Assembly: GCF_037126465.1 (NCBI RefSeq)
Contig: NC_088202.1
Coordinates: forward strand, 83,184,160 to 83,248,159
DNA length: 64,000 nucleotides
From: Ornithodoros turicata
Lineage: Eukaryota; Arthropoda; Arachnida; Ixodida; Argasidae
Reading direction: 5' to 3'
The stretch's first letter is position 1, and each line of letters opens with the position of its first letter. Under the pieces are notes generated by a model. It saw only the letters and a list, made by a program, of their open reading frames with translations, was not told the origin of the DNA and searched no databases. The translations under genes and the position numbers were made by a program. This document shows, piece after piece, positions 44,315 to 56,212 of this stretch.

Positions 44315-45016
44315 ATTTATTTTTGTCAATTGAACTTTGAAAATCGCCAAGCAAACCCCACTTTTTTTTTTACAGAAATATGAAGTCCTCCATGGATAAC
44401 CGCAGACCCAACAAAACATATGCACAGTATCGCAACAGAAATAGTCGAAAAAATTAGTAAAAATTCGACTTTAGTCCCGCCTGCTTGATTTGCGCAAAGA
44501 ACCGCGCGCGAAATGTGCGTCTAGAGGAGGAAGTGTCCTCGCCTTCATGTGTTTTGCCTTCTTTGTGATACGACAGTTTTGTTTTCTTTGTGATAAGACG
44601 GTTGTCACCAGCATCAAGGTGAAAGCAGGAGAAAGAAAGGTAAAAAAGGAGGCGGGAACAGTTCCTCCTCTCTGCGCATCTTCCGTGCGCTGTTCTTTGC
44701 GACAATGAAGCAAGAGGGGCTAAAGCGTAATTTTTACTAATTTTTTTTCGGCGATTTCTGTTGCGATACTATGCATAGTTTTTGTTGGGTCTGGGGTTAT
44801 CCGTGAAGGTCTTAATAGTTCTGTAAGAAAAAATTGGGGTTCTCTTGGCAATTTTTGAAGTTCAACTGAGAAAAAATCTTCCTATTAAAAATTGTCCAAA
44901 GCCTTCCTAAATGACGGCAAAAGTTTCCAGCGGGTAACTGCCGAAAATCCCAGAATCCACCGGCAACCACGTCGCCAGTTATAATTTTTTATCACGTTAG
45001 GCGAAACACCCTGTAT
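44315..45016. mobile_element. Foldback MITE, left tip truncated
   Basis: Arms at about 44315-44520 and 44660-44890 are inverted copies (for example 'ggataaccgcagacccaaca' against 'tgttgggtctggggttatcc', and 'tatcgcaacagaaat' with its complement). The right side continues to a tip GGCGAAACACCCTGTAT at 44999-45015. The matching left tip is absent, so the left end was lost where it abuts the TTAA element. Frames on both strands at 44454-44713 are arm shadows. Confidence 0.65.
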
Positions 45017-47845
45017 GATTAGTACATAAATCGATTACAGTTCTCTCGAAAGGCTGGTCGTCACCAAAAAGTTCTAGAAGAGGCTGAGAGCCTGTGGCTA
45101 ATGCGCGGTGGTAGACCATGAGCCTAGAAGTTTGCAAAGGGTGTCGGCAATCGATTTGCTGCATGCCGTCTCCCTGGGGCTCGCGCTCTTGCTGGTCGCG
45201 GACCTGTACCATGAACATGTCCTGCGGTAGATTTCCAAGTGTCCCTCGCATTTCTGGACTCTCTCTGCATCCGGCACAGCAGTAAGACATGGGACTTCTG
45301 CAGGTATTAGTGGTGCGGAGCGCAACAATTACATCACTACTATCTGCGCAAGTTCGACGTCTCACTCTTAGTTATGCGTCCAATGCAGGGAGTAGTGGAG
45401 TACAGCGCAATAATCCCGTTGAGGAAGGTAGCAATGTAGGAGAGGTAAACATTGCTCCGAGTACCGCGTGTCGGATATTTCTGGCACACGTTGCCCAGCT
45501 TGTCAAACTTTTCAGCAGTCCTACCCCGCGGCACGTGCTGCATGTCTCCACACAAATGTAGGTTGACTCACCTTATTCGTGAATCTGCTCCCAATTGCAA
45601 TTCGCATGGACCCAATTGCGAGCAGTACTCCAATCCCAACTGACCCGCATCAATAGCAAGCCGTTCACGCCGTTTCTTTTCTTTTTGTCTTCTTTTTTTG
45701 TGAAATAGCAAGCCGGCATCAGCCTGGCTGACATTTCCTCTTTTCTTTAATAATAATATTCTTACCCCCCCCCCCTTTTTTGAGCCTTGCCACAATTTTG
45801 GACCCTTGCTCTAACACTGCGCAACACCGTCAATGCCTGCACTTATTTCATCAGTTCTTGACGTCTGCCGGTCTGCCTGAACTCCTCTAACCTCAGAGTA
45901 TTTTGCACGAGTGCGGAGATATGATCTATGGGACTTCATCGTACACATGTTGTCGACTGGATGAACTACTAACATCGACAGATGCGACGCCCCCGCATGT
46001 GTAGTATGTCATTTGCTATGTGTTATGTTATGTGTGTGCATGTGTATGTCTAATCGTTTTAGTCCCGATCCCACTCATATAATATCAATATATTAACCCA
46101 CATGCACTGAGGTATGACATCGCAGTTGTTGCGTTGAAACACCTCATCCCATCGTCATTCGTGGTTGTTGTTGTTTGCTGTTTTCGGAGAGAGAGAGAGA
46201 GAGAGAAATACATGATGACGATGATATGGACCCAAAGTTTTCGGTAGTTTGGTATGTTTGTTTTGTTTGGTATGTTTTCGGAGAAGAAGCTGTTTATCTC
46301 CCGGAAATTGAAGCGCAAAATCGAAATAAGTTTTTTTTTTTATTATTCAGCCTTCAAGAGCCATACCTGTATACCACTACTGTAAACGTTCTGTTCTGCA
46401 TTTTACAAATTATTCCCCAGTTTCTAAGTCTGCAGACAGCATGCAGGCCTCTTTGGTGTATCATTTCGCATCAAGTAGAAGTTAGGTCAAAATTTATGGT
46501 ACGCACACGACTGCCTCCTGCCTCTCCTAATGGCGTTACGACATCACCAGTTCAAACATCTCCGCTAATAAATTCAACACAAGTATAACCAAAGTTGTCA
46601 CGAAGGGGTAGATCGCCTGTGTTCGCCACTGGTGCGCTTCAGTGCTTACGTGCTTCTGGTTGTTTGGTCGACGTCAGGAAGAAAAAAAAAAAAAAAGATA
46701 GAGAGAGAGTCTTTGGGGAAGCCTTGCCTCTGAGAGTCTGTGGTCGCTTACAAAACCATTCCATCACACAGCACTACAAGTTAAAGACGCCAACATAATG
46801 ATAGCAAGAGAAGGATCCTTTCTCTTCATATATCACTTCATACGTTGCTATTTCGTGTGTGATTGCCACAGAGCTTTCGACACCAACTGAGGTCCATGAT
46901 TTATATGGCGTTCCCCCTTGCTATGTTTCTCTGTCGGACGACGAAGACATCACAGAAAGGAGTCTGTCAGCGACATCAATGGCTTCTAAATATCAAAAGG
47001 GGATGTTCTTCGCTTCGAACCATTAAACGCTGTTCGCGTTTTCCGTTTCGCGAGGGGACGACACGCGATTGATTCTGATAAAAGTAGGAACGACATGACT
47101 GCATTCGGGACGACTGGGAAACAGTCAGCTGTCCTTTATTTTTCTTTCTTTTACGTAGCGATGAATGGGCACAAGTTCGAAAATGGCGGTTCAAGCTGTT
47201 CGCAGATGCGTGCTACCGTATCCAATAAAGGGCTGACAGTGTCGTCGTTGCAAAATGTTACGCCCAATGCAAGCTGTCTTTCTATGTCGCTTTCTGACAT
47301 GCAATAAGCAAAGCAGTAACCGGTAAAAACAGAAAAAGAGAGGCGCCCTTGTCAAAAAAGATAAATGAAATTCCCTTTCAAGACAACCGAATTTGTCGTA
47401 TCACACACCAGAAAAAAAGAAAAAAAAAGAGAGAGAAAAAGAAAGAAAGAAAGGAACTCAAGGGGCTGCAGCGAGCTTTCTTGATCGACGGAATTGCGAA
47501 GGTGGAATAAAAATGTTGTTACAGAATAGATGAAATTTGTAGCTGAGAATTCGGAGGAAAACACATTTTGCAACTGCCTTTCATCCCTTTGTGATGTAAT
47601 CCTATTGTTGCGCGTTCACGTTGTGGACATGATGATGATGATTCGGAGTTTAATGGCTCAAGGGCAGCGTAGGCCATAATGTGCCAACGTTGTGGACAAA
47701 AAATAAGAAAAAGAAAGAACGAAAACAAAGGAGAAAAACTCACTGCGTCTCGTATAGGCAGTAACTGAACTTCTGTGTACGATTAACGTGACGAGTCGTT
47801 CAACGATGATACAGTAAAGCTGACTGAACACTTGCTGATGCGACT
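45017..47845. other. LINE tail and low-complexity sequence
   Basis: A LINE 3' tail on the plus strand spans about 45700-45775 ('atagcaagccggcatcagcc', 'ggctgacatttcc', aataataat, C-run). Frames at 44997-45365 (-) and 45289-45561 (+) may be LINE remnants but show no motif. Other contents are a (GA)n run at 46190-46206, an A-run at 46682-46696, and a GATGATGATGATT..tttaatggctcaa repeat at 47630-47690 of a type common in tick UTR-like repeats. No gene was recognised. Confidence 0.35.
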
Positions 47846-47849
47846 GCAA

Positions 47850-48832
47850 CTGGCTAGCTCCATCTATATTCGAAGAATCTGGTACACTTGATGTCTCGAA
47901 TGAACGGGAAAAAATATATGTTCAAGCCATTGGTGAGTTAGGAGAAATAAATTCCTTCAGAATTATCTGCGCTGCGCGGTTCGGGAAATAGGAGAGGAGG
48001 AAAAAAATGCCTTTCATAAGACGATGTCGTCGCACGCAGGTTTGAGCGTTCCCTACTAGGCTATTTCTTGTCGCATTGTAGTAATTTCTTGATCTGGCTT
48101 TAGACCACTTGGGGCACAATAGACTGCTGCGTTGGCAGTGCTGTGTCGGTTTTTGTTTCTCTGCAAAAAAATATCAAAGTTCACTCAAAGTGCCGAAAAG
48201 CACCATATTCACTGCAGCTTTGCGGACGATGTACCAAAGGGATAAGATTGAGCTTGATGCCGTTTAATTTGTCATTCATGGGGCTATCGAATGATCGAAT
48301 GTTGCTCTCCTCTGTAAGGAACATAAGCGATACCTCTTTAAGTAGCACCATACCACCGAAAAATGACGAAATTTGGAAGCCTTTATCTTAAACACCCCAC
48401 CAAAAACTTGCCTCGAAAATTTAATATGTTGTAGGTAGTTCCTTAGACTATGCACAGAAGAAAAATCAAAATTCGGACTTGATCGATAGGCGCACTGTGA
48501 ATTTTTTGCCAGCCCTGTACGTGGAGCGCATTCAAGTGGTGCACCGTCTCCCGCGTGGGGCAAAATCCAATTTTTCAAAGGGACTTTCAACTTCTGTCTT
48601 CACATGAAAAGTAATTGCTGGCATTTGAAACCGTTCTGAGGGTTTGCGTTAGTAACAGTGTTGTAATCGCTCAACGTAGATTGTGGAGCAACCAGATGTG
48701 CTCACATTTTTTGCGGGATGACACACATGGATTGCAAGTGCTGGGAGCCCGTGAAAAACAGAATGCTTTTACATCTTTTTAAGAGGTATATCTGTTCAGG
48801 GTGATTATAAACAAGCATATTTACTGCACGCA
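47850..48832 (+). repeat. ~1-kb inverted repeat, left copy
   Basis: Inverted match to about 55215-56212 with small indels, estimated 85% identity. Shared markers run from the outside in: 'ggtacacttgatgtctcgaa', 'gtgagttaggagaaataaa', 'ctgcgctgcgcg', 'gtagtaatttcttgatctgg', 'ttttgccagccctgtacgtgg', 'gtgttgtaatcgctcaacgt', 'gcaagtgctgggagcccgtg' and 'gcatatttac'. Each copy keeps a ~90-100-codon frame (48276-48590 on minus here) with similar protein. Most differences between the two proteins change residues, so selection is not evident. It may be the terminal repeat of the transposon enclosed. Confidence 0.8.
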
Positions 48833-49163
48833 TGATGTCAGGAGAGACGCAGTGACAGCATTCTTCAAAACATTTCCTTTCCTACGGCCCCATGACCTCG
48901 GACGGTGCAAATCGCACTCAGAAAAGTGTCGTTGTGTAGTGTCTTACGCACACACTCAAGGCTAATTCATGGTGCCTTTTGTGAACCTTGCCGAAACATC
49001 CGGCTGACGCCGTTGTCCAATAGGTCGTGTCGGTTTCGCGGATTAGTGACGTAGGCGCTCCGCCGTCTGCAACTTCCGGGTCAATTTGCTCCTGCCAGCT
49101 GTATTGGCACGTGCATTCGACGCTTGCTGTTTCGGCTCGTCCGACGCGAAATAAGTACCCATA
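48833..49163. promoter_or_regulatory. Putative promoter region of transposase copy 2
   Basis: Non-coding. ACTTCCGGGTC, an ETS-type core, lies at about 49072-49082, 80-90 bp before the start codon. Its inverted match GACCCGGAAGT lies at 54288-54298 beside the start of the YqaJ gene. Both genes may share this element. It could alternatively be part of a terminal repeat. Confidence 0.4.
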
Positions 49164-51483
49164 ATGGGTGGATGTTGTGCATTTAAGTGTACAAACAGCA
49201 CGACGAAGGGTTACCGCATGTTTCGTGTTCCGTGGAACGCAGAAAGGCGAAAAAGGTGGGCGGCAGCGATCGGTAGACTGGGCAGCGATGGAAAGCTCTG
49301 GATGCCATCAACCAACAGCCGACTCTGCAGCGAGCACTTTGTCCACGGTATAGTAAAGTTTCGTATACGTAGTTTGACTGTGTGGATTCAGAAGTGATAG
49401 AGGAAGACAACCTGTACAATGTATAATGGGCTTCGTGTACAGGATGCAGCAGCGACGACCCAGGAAACGTGGATTACGTTCCGAGCGTATTTCGTCACAG
49501 CCAGAAACTTAGCGAGAAATGTGACAAGAAGATTGAAAGGTTGGTTTTTAGTCTGTGTGTGTGGGACGTCGCAGGAGCATGACTTGTTTTAACCTCACAT
49601 CACAGCTACAAACGCCGGTCGCGCGTTGCCCAGAAGCTGGCAAACCCCCTTGCTTCGGAAGCATCGTCCTCAAGTGCCACTGAAGAATGTGTGACATCAG
49701 AGAATGACGTGGAAGACATGGAAACTGGTGAGCTTTTAGTCCAACACATGATTGTTGACACCACAAAAAGTTTTTTTTCTTTTTGGCACTGTTAAGCTGC
49801 AGTGTACTCATCATTGAAATATCGTGCAGATGCCATGCCGCCATCTCTTCCAAATTCAAATGTGCTCGACGCCGCGGTGCAGACTGTTTCGTGTGGGACC
49901 CTGTGCACATCCTGCAACATTTTGCACAGAAAAGTGGACACACTGACGCAACGCATACAGGAACTGGAAGGTGCCAACAAGGAGCTTTCTGCACAGTTGG
50001 CAGAGCAACACAATGTGTATCTGATGCCAGAGAATAAGCTTGCATTCTATACAGGTATGAAACCATTTAGTACTGTTTGCTTGATTAATCTGCTTTATAC
50101 TTCAGTAGACACAGGTCCTTGATGCTACATATATTTTCAGGCATTCCCAAGGCAACATTCCTTGCACTACTGGCTGCTGTTGTAGCCTGCCTTCCACCAG
50201 CACACACAAAGATGCCACATTCTGCTCAGCTCCTCATGGTCTTAATGAAATTGAGGCTGGCACTCACATACCAAGACTTGGCATATCGCTTCAACATCCA
50301 CAGACATACTGTCAGCTCCATCTTTAAACTGTGGATAGGACCCCTTTCATCGCTGTGTGCCAACCTCATCACCTTTCCAAGTCCCTCAGTCGCACAAAGC
50401 TGGCTAACAAAGAAGGAGAGAAAGAAATTCCCACGGTTGCGTGCTATCATAGATTGCACAGAGGTGAAGGTGTCACGGTGAGAACCCATAAGTCATCACT
50501 ACATCTGTTTTCTTGTTTTGTCGCTATTAACAATGATGTTTGCATCACATTCATTATCAGGCCATACAACCTGGATACACAGCAAGTTGTCTGGAGAAAT
50601 TAGAAACAGACTACAACACTGAAGTACCTGGTTTGTGTGAATAACCTAGAGGCAGTGTCCTTCATTTCCAAGGCCTACGGGGGCAGAATATCAGATAAGT
50701 CCATTACACTCAAAAGCGGTAAGTGTCACTCTTCGATTGTTTCTGTCTACTGCTTAATACGTGATACTATGGCCATGTACTCTGACAGAGTATGAATTCA
50801 TAAGAGATCTTTGACTCAACTGGTAGGAGACAGTAGTCGAAAAGGCCAGTCGGGAGCAGGGACCAATCTGGAGCTCCACTTCTGACCGGCCTTTTCAACC
50901 ACTGCCACTCTTTACAGTTAATTACATTGCTGGGATTGCTGCAGGGACATTTGTTGGTATCAGTTCTACTGTATGCCTTCCAGCCTCAGCACAACTAGTG
51001 ACATAAGCAATGCTCTCTGTTCCTTTGCAGGGCTTATGGACCTTCTGAGTGCAGGGGACCAGGTCTTGGCAGATCGTGGATTTCTGTTGCATGATGAATT
51101 TGCTATGCGAGACGTGCAGCTCATCACGCCCACGTTCACTAAAAACAAGAAACAACTGAGTGCTGTGGAAACAACAAAGTCCCGAAGAATATCCTCTACA
51201 CGGATCATTGTGGAGCGATCCATTGGGCATCTAAAGAAGTGGCGTATACTGACTGGTACAGTACCACACTTCCTGTGCCCAATGTATGGTGACATACTTG
51301 TGGTAGTTGCTGGATTGACTAATCTAGCCCCATCCATTGCAAAGAAAGGTATGGCGTTGTGTGACACTCATCTTTTATCGAAACAAGTAGGCATTCATGT
51401 TATGTTGAAACTATATATTTGCAGAAGAAGGAATCAAATATGAACTGACACACAGGTGCTATTTACAATGCAAGGGCAGATAA
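49164..51483 (+). pseudogene. THAP-domain DDE transposase, copy 2, near-complete with one stop
   Basis: Eight exons with canonical GT-AG borders join in phase: 49164-49347, 49443-49539, 49606-49727, 49803-50054, 50141-50477, 50561-50718, 51031-51348 and 51425-51483. Exons 1-2 give a THAP finger (MGGCCAFKC, RRKRW, LCSEHF, YVPSVF). Exon 4 has a second Cys pair (CGTLCTSC) and a coiled coil (DTLTQRIQELEGANKELS). Exon 5 has a helix-turn-helix (YRFNIHRHTVSSIFKLW). The DDE_Tnp_4-type triad is complete: Asp in AIIDCTEV, Asp in QVLADRGF, Glu in IIVERSIGHLKKW. One defect is visible, an in-frame TAG in exon 6 at about 50600-50602 where relatives have Tyr (S-N-Y-K). Length is about 475 residues. It converges with and overlaps the YqaJ gene by about 50 bp. 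Confidence 0.85.
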
Positions 51484-54274
51484 GCAGGAGGAAAAATAGC
51501 ATGAAGCATATATACATGAGACGACATGGCAGTCGCACACTGAGTCCACAGTCCATGTTACGTGCAACCATCCAGTAGCATTTGTGGAAGCACCTTTGCG
51601 TGTAAAAAGTGCGAAGCTTTGTAAAGTTCTGACTGAGGAAGTCATCCTGCTTCTCAATCAAAATTAGATGTCCACAAGCATTTACATGAACGTAAAAGTA
51701 GCACTGCGTTATGTTAAACACATTCAAATGAATCTGGGCCTGGACTTGATAGTAATATTTGTGGGCCACTTTTAGCTTCCCATCTTGATCAAGGCAGAAA
51801 TCTCTTCTGGACTGCCCCAAAGAAAGCAATTCACGAGGGTCGATATCCTGTTGAGAGTGCAAGCACTTGACTTCTAGAAGTGCTGGTGGGTGACAGTCGC
51901 ACTCGAAGATGCCGTCAGGGGTGCAACCAAGAAATGGGCAGTCCGGGTGTATCATTAACCCACATTCTTTGAGCCGAGCATTGCTGAGTTTGACTTAGAG
52001 CACTCAGGGCCATAGCCTTGGCAATGGGCTCATTCTTTCGTCCGTAGAGCACTGCTGGCACATTTAGTGGTCGCGAAGAAAGTATTTTTCTCACAAGTGA
52101 TGCACACTTCACCATTTTCGAGGGGCACACTTCCTTGAAGATTGACGCTGTGATGCGTCCCTTACGATGAGTCTTCCACTCGTCGCATTCATGTTGCCTA
52201 CGCGTTGCCTCTTCAATTTGAAGACAGTCCTGTTCACTTATGTTAAGGCTATTGACGACGCTTGCAGACAGGTCTATCATGTTCTCATTGGTATGTCCTC
52301 TCCTTCGCAGCCCCCTCACTGTCAGCGAGCATAACGGCGAGTCGAAACTGATGTCAATTACCGCTGGTCCATCAGGAAGGTCATCGTTATCTGACAGATC
52401 ATCACCACTGTCTGAGGCACTGTCCACGTGAGTGTTTTCCTCCACCAGTGTAAAATACTGGGCGTCTGGGTTGATCCGGAAAAATGTACGCATTTTATAC
52501 ACACATGTGTCTGCAACAGTGGTCTAGATGTGGTATAGCTGTATCCCTTTCTGAAAGACTTACTCTTTTCAGCTGTGCAAGGAATGGGGCAAAGTCCGTA
52601 CGCAGCTGCTGTGTTGCTTCTCGAGGCTTCTTCTTCTGCCCGACCTCTGTCCGTTTATGGGCGAATAGCAGTTGATCTGCTGGTACAGGTTGAACCTAAA
52701 ATAAGATATGGAAATTGCAATGTCTTAGCTAAAAACGCTTCAAGAGGTAAAGGTAATAAAATTTCCATGGCAAAAAACATTGCAAAGAATGTCTCCTGCT
52801 GCACCTTTTTAAGACAAGGCACAACCCACTTGCAAGGCTGGTCAGTTGGTCCAGTGGATTCTGTCCTCTCCTTGTGCCACATTCCTATTGTGAAGCACAA
52901 GGCTGCAGCATGGCTGCAGCACCTGCCCCACCTGCACACCATTTAAAATCATTCAGTACAGCTCTTCATTTACTGTAGAGTTATGTACCTACCCTGCCAT
53001 GCATGTACAGTATGCACCAAGGATCTTGCCCTCTCCTGTAGCTGCCAGCCAGCAGGTGTATGGACTTTCACTTCTTTGTGATGGGCTCACTTCACCTCTT
53101 ATCACAATCGTGATAAGAGGTACTGTGCCGGTTCTTGGGCAAGCACATTGTAAGCTATGTACTTTGCCTGCGAAAGAAAATTATTCAGGAAAGAAACACT
53201 GACGTTCCTGGCATAGCTAGGGAGTTCCATTCCAATTCTAAACAATAGATTCAGCCCCCCTTATATCTCCAACACAACAACTCTCAAAAGGCTTTCGTCA
53301 CAACTCGCTATGATGTTGCCTTAAAGGTGTGGTGCTATCAGGAAACAAGGCTAACACCTGTTATGTATAAGCTTCAGGTAGCATTTGCATATGCTGCCGC
53401 ATAATACCTGACAAGACGTAATTGTCGCCTTCAAGGGACTTATAGGCCTCAAATGGTGGGCCGTCCACTCCCTCTTTGTCCAGAAAGTACTCCCTTATGT
53501 CATCTTCGGTTATCACAGGCCACATGTGTCTATCCGAAGTATAATGAAGGGTCTTGAGTGCGTCCAGAGGAATTCCACTGTAACAATGATCAACGTCAGT
53601 GGACATCAGTGGCTACAATGGTTCTGATTTATTTTTGCCTACATTACCATCATTAATGCATGCGCTCTTCGCATTTCTAAAAACTACATGCATGAGTGGC
53701 CTTACCTCGCCACGAAATTATCGTCTTTGCCTTGCATCGGGGCTCTGGAGAAGACAAACGCACAAATTGTTCATACGAAAATGTTATACAAGGCGGTCCG
53801 TAAAACAGCAACACGACGCTCTGCCCCCGAGCCTAGAGATCGTAATCTGAGTGAGGCCCTAACGCATTTGTTCCTCGCATTCAGAACAGAAGTGACAATC
53901 GACAAAGGGTTAAAGAGCAATATCGTGGTATCGCACGGCAAGTGCCAACGCAAGCATTAAATAGGCGATTATCCCCGTGCATCTGCCAGTACTTAAGCCC
54001 TTGCTAAGCAAATACAGTGAGTATTAGCATTATGCGCAAATGCGATTCTCCCTTTGTCAACATTCGGGCGCCAAAGCTCGTAAACACCTCAAGACGACGC
54101 GCAAAACATCAACCGTACAACGCTTGAAACGCCCTTGTTATGTGTAAAATGGAAGACCTAACAAATCGAAGACAACGCGATATCATAATCTCACTTGTTC
54201 GAAGTGCCTCACCTTGTAACCGGCAATTGATGAGCAGTGATTTCAGGCGTAACGCTATAGCCAGCGGTCGCCAT
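51434..54274 (-). pseudogene. SWIM / YqaJ-type nuclease, copy 2
   Basis: Minus-strand exons join in phase: 54213-54274 (MATAGYSVTPEITAHQLPVT), 53408-53577 (GIPLDALKTL ... AYKSLEGDNYVLSG), 52993-53122, then from 52931. The exon 3/4 junction completes a SWIM finger (CTCMAG + WGRCCSH). An exon near 52570-52680 reads DQLLFAHKRTEVGQKKKPRE. The frame from 52502 holds an acidic linker and RKGRITASIFKEV. A frame change near 52000 follows, then PFLGCTPDG, LLEVKCLHS and YYYQVQAQIHL, the YqaJ/lambda-exonuclease catalytic signature (Asp, E-x-K, Gln). The C-terminus runs into a hydrophobic tail overlapping the transposase 3' end. The frame break at 52000 could be an indel or an intron. It is otherwise well preserved. 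It acts presumably with the transposase. The mechanism is not established. Confidence 0.75.
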
Positions 54275-55080
54275 GGCGCAGCATTTAGACCCGGAAGTGT
54301 TTCCTCCTCGCACCTTTCCTCCTCGTCAAAAGAACCTACATCACCTATATGTTCTTCGGTTCGACATGCTGCCACCATGGGAAGGTCCTAATCGGATTAA
54401 CTCCCGGCAGACACCTTGCGCAAAGTTTCACAATATCCTCGACTACAGGAATGCACGGAGTGTCCTTATACAGAGTGTGTGAAGACATCTGCGTTACTGT
54501 ACTGTGTCGTCCTGGCATCACACCTACCTCAATGGCGTCTTCGTTGTACAGAGCTGACCGTGTGTATTGCGCTGACTACCGCCCGATACACAAGAAAAAA
54601 GTGCTTCGGACAAATGACTTTCACTTTGCTTCGGAGATCGACGTAGCTGCCATAAAGAACGTGGCTCCAGCGGATCAAGGCATAACAGAAATGGCCCAGC
54701 TGTGCAGAAGTACTTCACAGCAAAGGTGGCTGAATCACAGCACGCAGCAGTGTCGCCCACATTTGAAGGAAGCTCACAGGGTGAGCCGTTTGTGCACCAG
54801 CCCGACGTGGTCGAAGAAATCAATGATTACATATCATCTGAAGCCATTAACGTCACACCGCTTAAGCCAAGAAGGAAGTCGGTGGAGGCATGTGCACAGC
54901 GGAAACACTCCGAAATACGTGAAGAAATGGGCAGAAAGACAGGCCGTAAACTGGAAGCCGCTTTCGGTGTTGCCTTGCCAGGAACATCAAGGAGTATCTG
55001 CCAGGATTGCAGCGAGTTAGCATGTAACGTGAGAAGAGTCTATCAAGAAAATCTGACAAGAACCTCCCATCAAAAGTAAC
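54275..55080 (+). other. Unassigned coding-looking region between transposon genes and right inverted repeat
   Basis: Plus frames 54349-55020 (223 residues) and 54702-55079 (125 residues) overlap. The second looks more protein-like, with VVEEINDYISSEAIN, KRKHSEIREEMGRKTGR-like charged sequence and a final Cys pair (CQDCSELAC). I recognise no family. A start at 54273 (MAQHLDPEVFPPR) nearly coincides with the YqaJ start on the other strand, both within CCATGG, which suggests a bidirectional promoter. It could be a third gene of the element, a host exon or chance. No splice model is secure. Confidence 0.35.
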
Positions 55081-55214
55081 ATTAAGGAAAGTGGCTCCTA
55101 CAACAACAAAAAGCAGTTCAGGACACGAGCACTCTCATCCACCCGGAATGCTCTGTATTACGTTACCTTCTTACCTTCGTTACCTTGTCTTCTTCGCTGT
55201 CAAGTTGTTTTTAT

Positions 55215-56212
55215 TCTGTGTACTGTAAATATGCTTCGATATGATCACCGTGGACAAGTATACCTCTTATAAAGACGCAAAAGTATTCTAAAGCATTCTG
55301 TTCTTCACGGGCTCCCAGCACTTGCAATGCATGTGTGTCATCCCGCAAAAAATGTGAGCACATCTGGTTGATCCACAATCTACGTTGAGCGATTACAACA
55401 CTGTTACTAACGCAAACTCTCATAACGGTTTCAAATGCCAGCAATTACTTTTCATGTGAAGACAGAAGTTGAAAGTTCCTTTGGAAAATTGGATTTTGCC
55501 CCACGCAGGAAACGGTGCCACCACTTGAATGCGCTCCACGTACAGGGCTGGCAAAACATTCACAGTGCGCCTACCGATCAAGTCCGAATTTTGATTTTTC
55601 TTCTGCGCATAGTCTAAAGAACTACCTACAACATATAAAATTTTCTAGGCAAGTTTTTGGTGGGGTTTTTAAGATAAAGGCTTCCGAATTTCGTCATTTT
55701 TCGGTGGTATGGTGCTACTCAAAGAGGTATCGCTTACGTTCCTTACAGAGTAGAGCAACATTCGATCATGCGATAGCCCCATGAATGACAAATTAAACGG
55801 CATAAAGCTCAATCTTGTCCATTTTTTTTTACATCGTCCGCAAAGTTGCAGTGAAAATGGTGCTTACCGGCGTTTTGAGTCAATTTTGATATTTTTTTGC
55901 AGAAAAACAAAAATCTACACAGCACTGCCAACGCAGGAGCCTATTGTGCACTAAGTGGTCTAAAGCCAGATCAAGAAATTACTACAATGCGACAGGAAAT
56001 AGCCTTGTAGGGAACGCTCAAACCTGCGCGCGACGACATCGTCTTATGAGAGGCATTTTTTTCTCCTCTCCTATTTCCCGAATCGCGCAGCGCAGAGAAT
56101 CCGGAAAGCGTTTATTTCTCCTAACTCACGGATGGCTTCAACATATATCCCCGTTCATTCGAGACATCAAGTGTACCGGATTGTTCGATTTGAGATGGAA
56201 CTAGCCAACTGC
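55215..56212 (-). repeat. ~1-kb inverted repeat, right copy
   Basis: Inverted partner of 47850-48832. Its frame 55515-55784 (89 residues) corresponds to the minus frame 48276-48590 of the left copy. The outer end is near 56212 (..ggaactagccaactgc). No target duplication was found at the outer ends by eye. Confidence 0.8.

Noticed and set aside
53090..53118. Hairpin (cctcttatcac..gtgataagagg) as a terminator or RNA element
   Set aside because: It falls inside a predicted coding exon of the nuclease gene, where the frame and splice phases are consistent.
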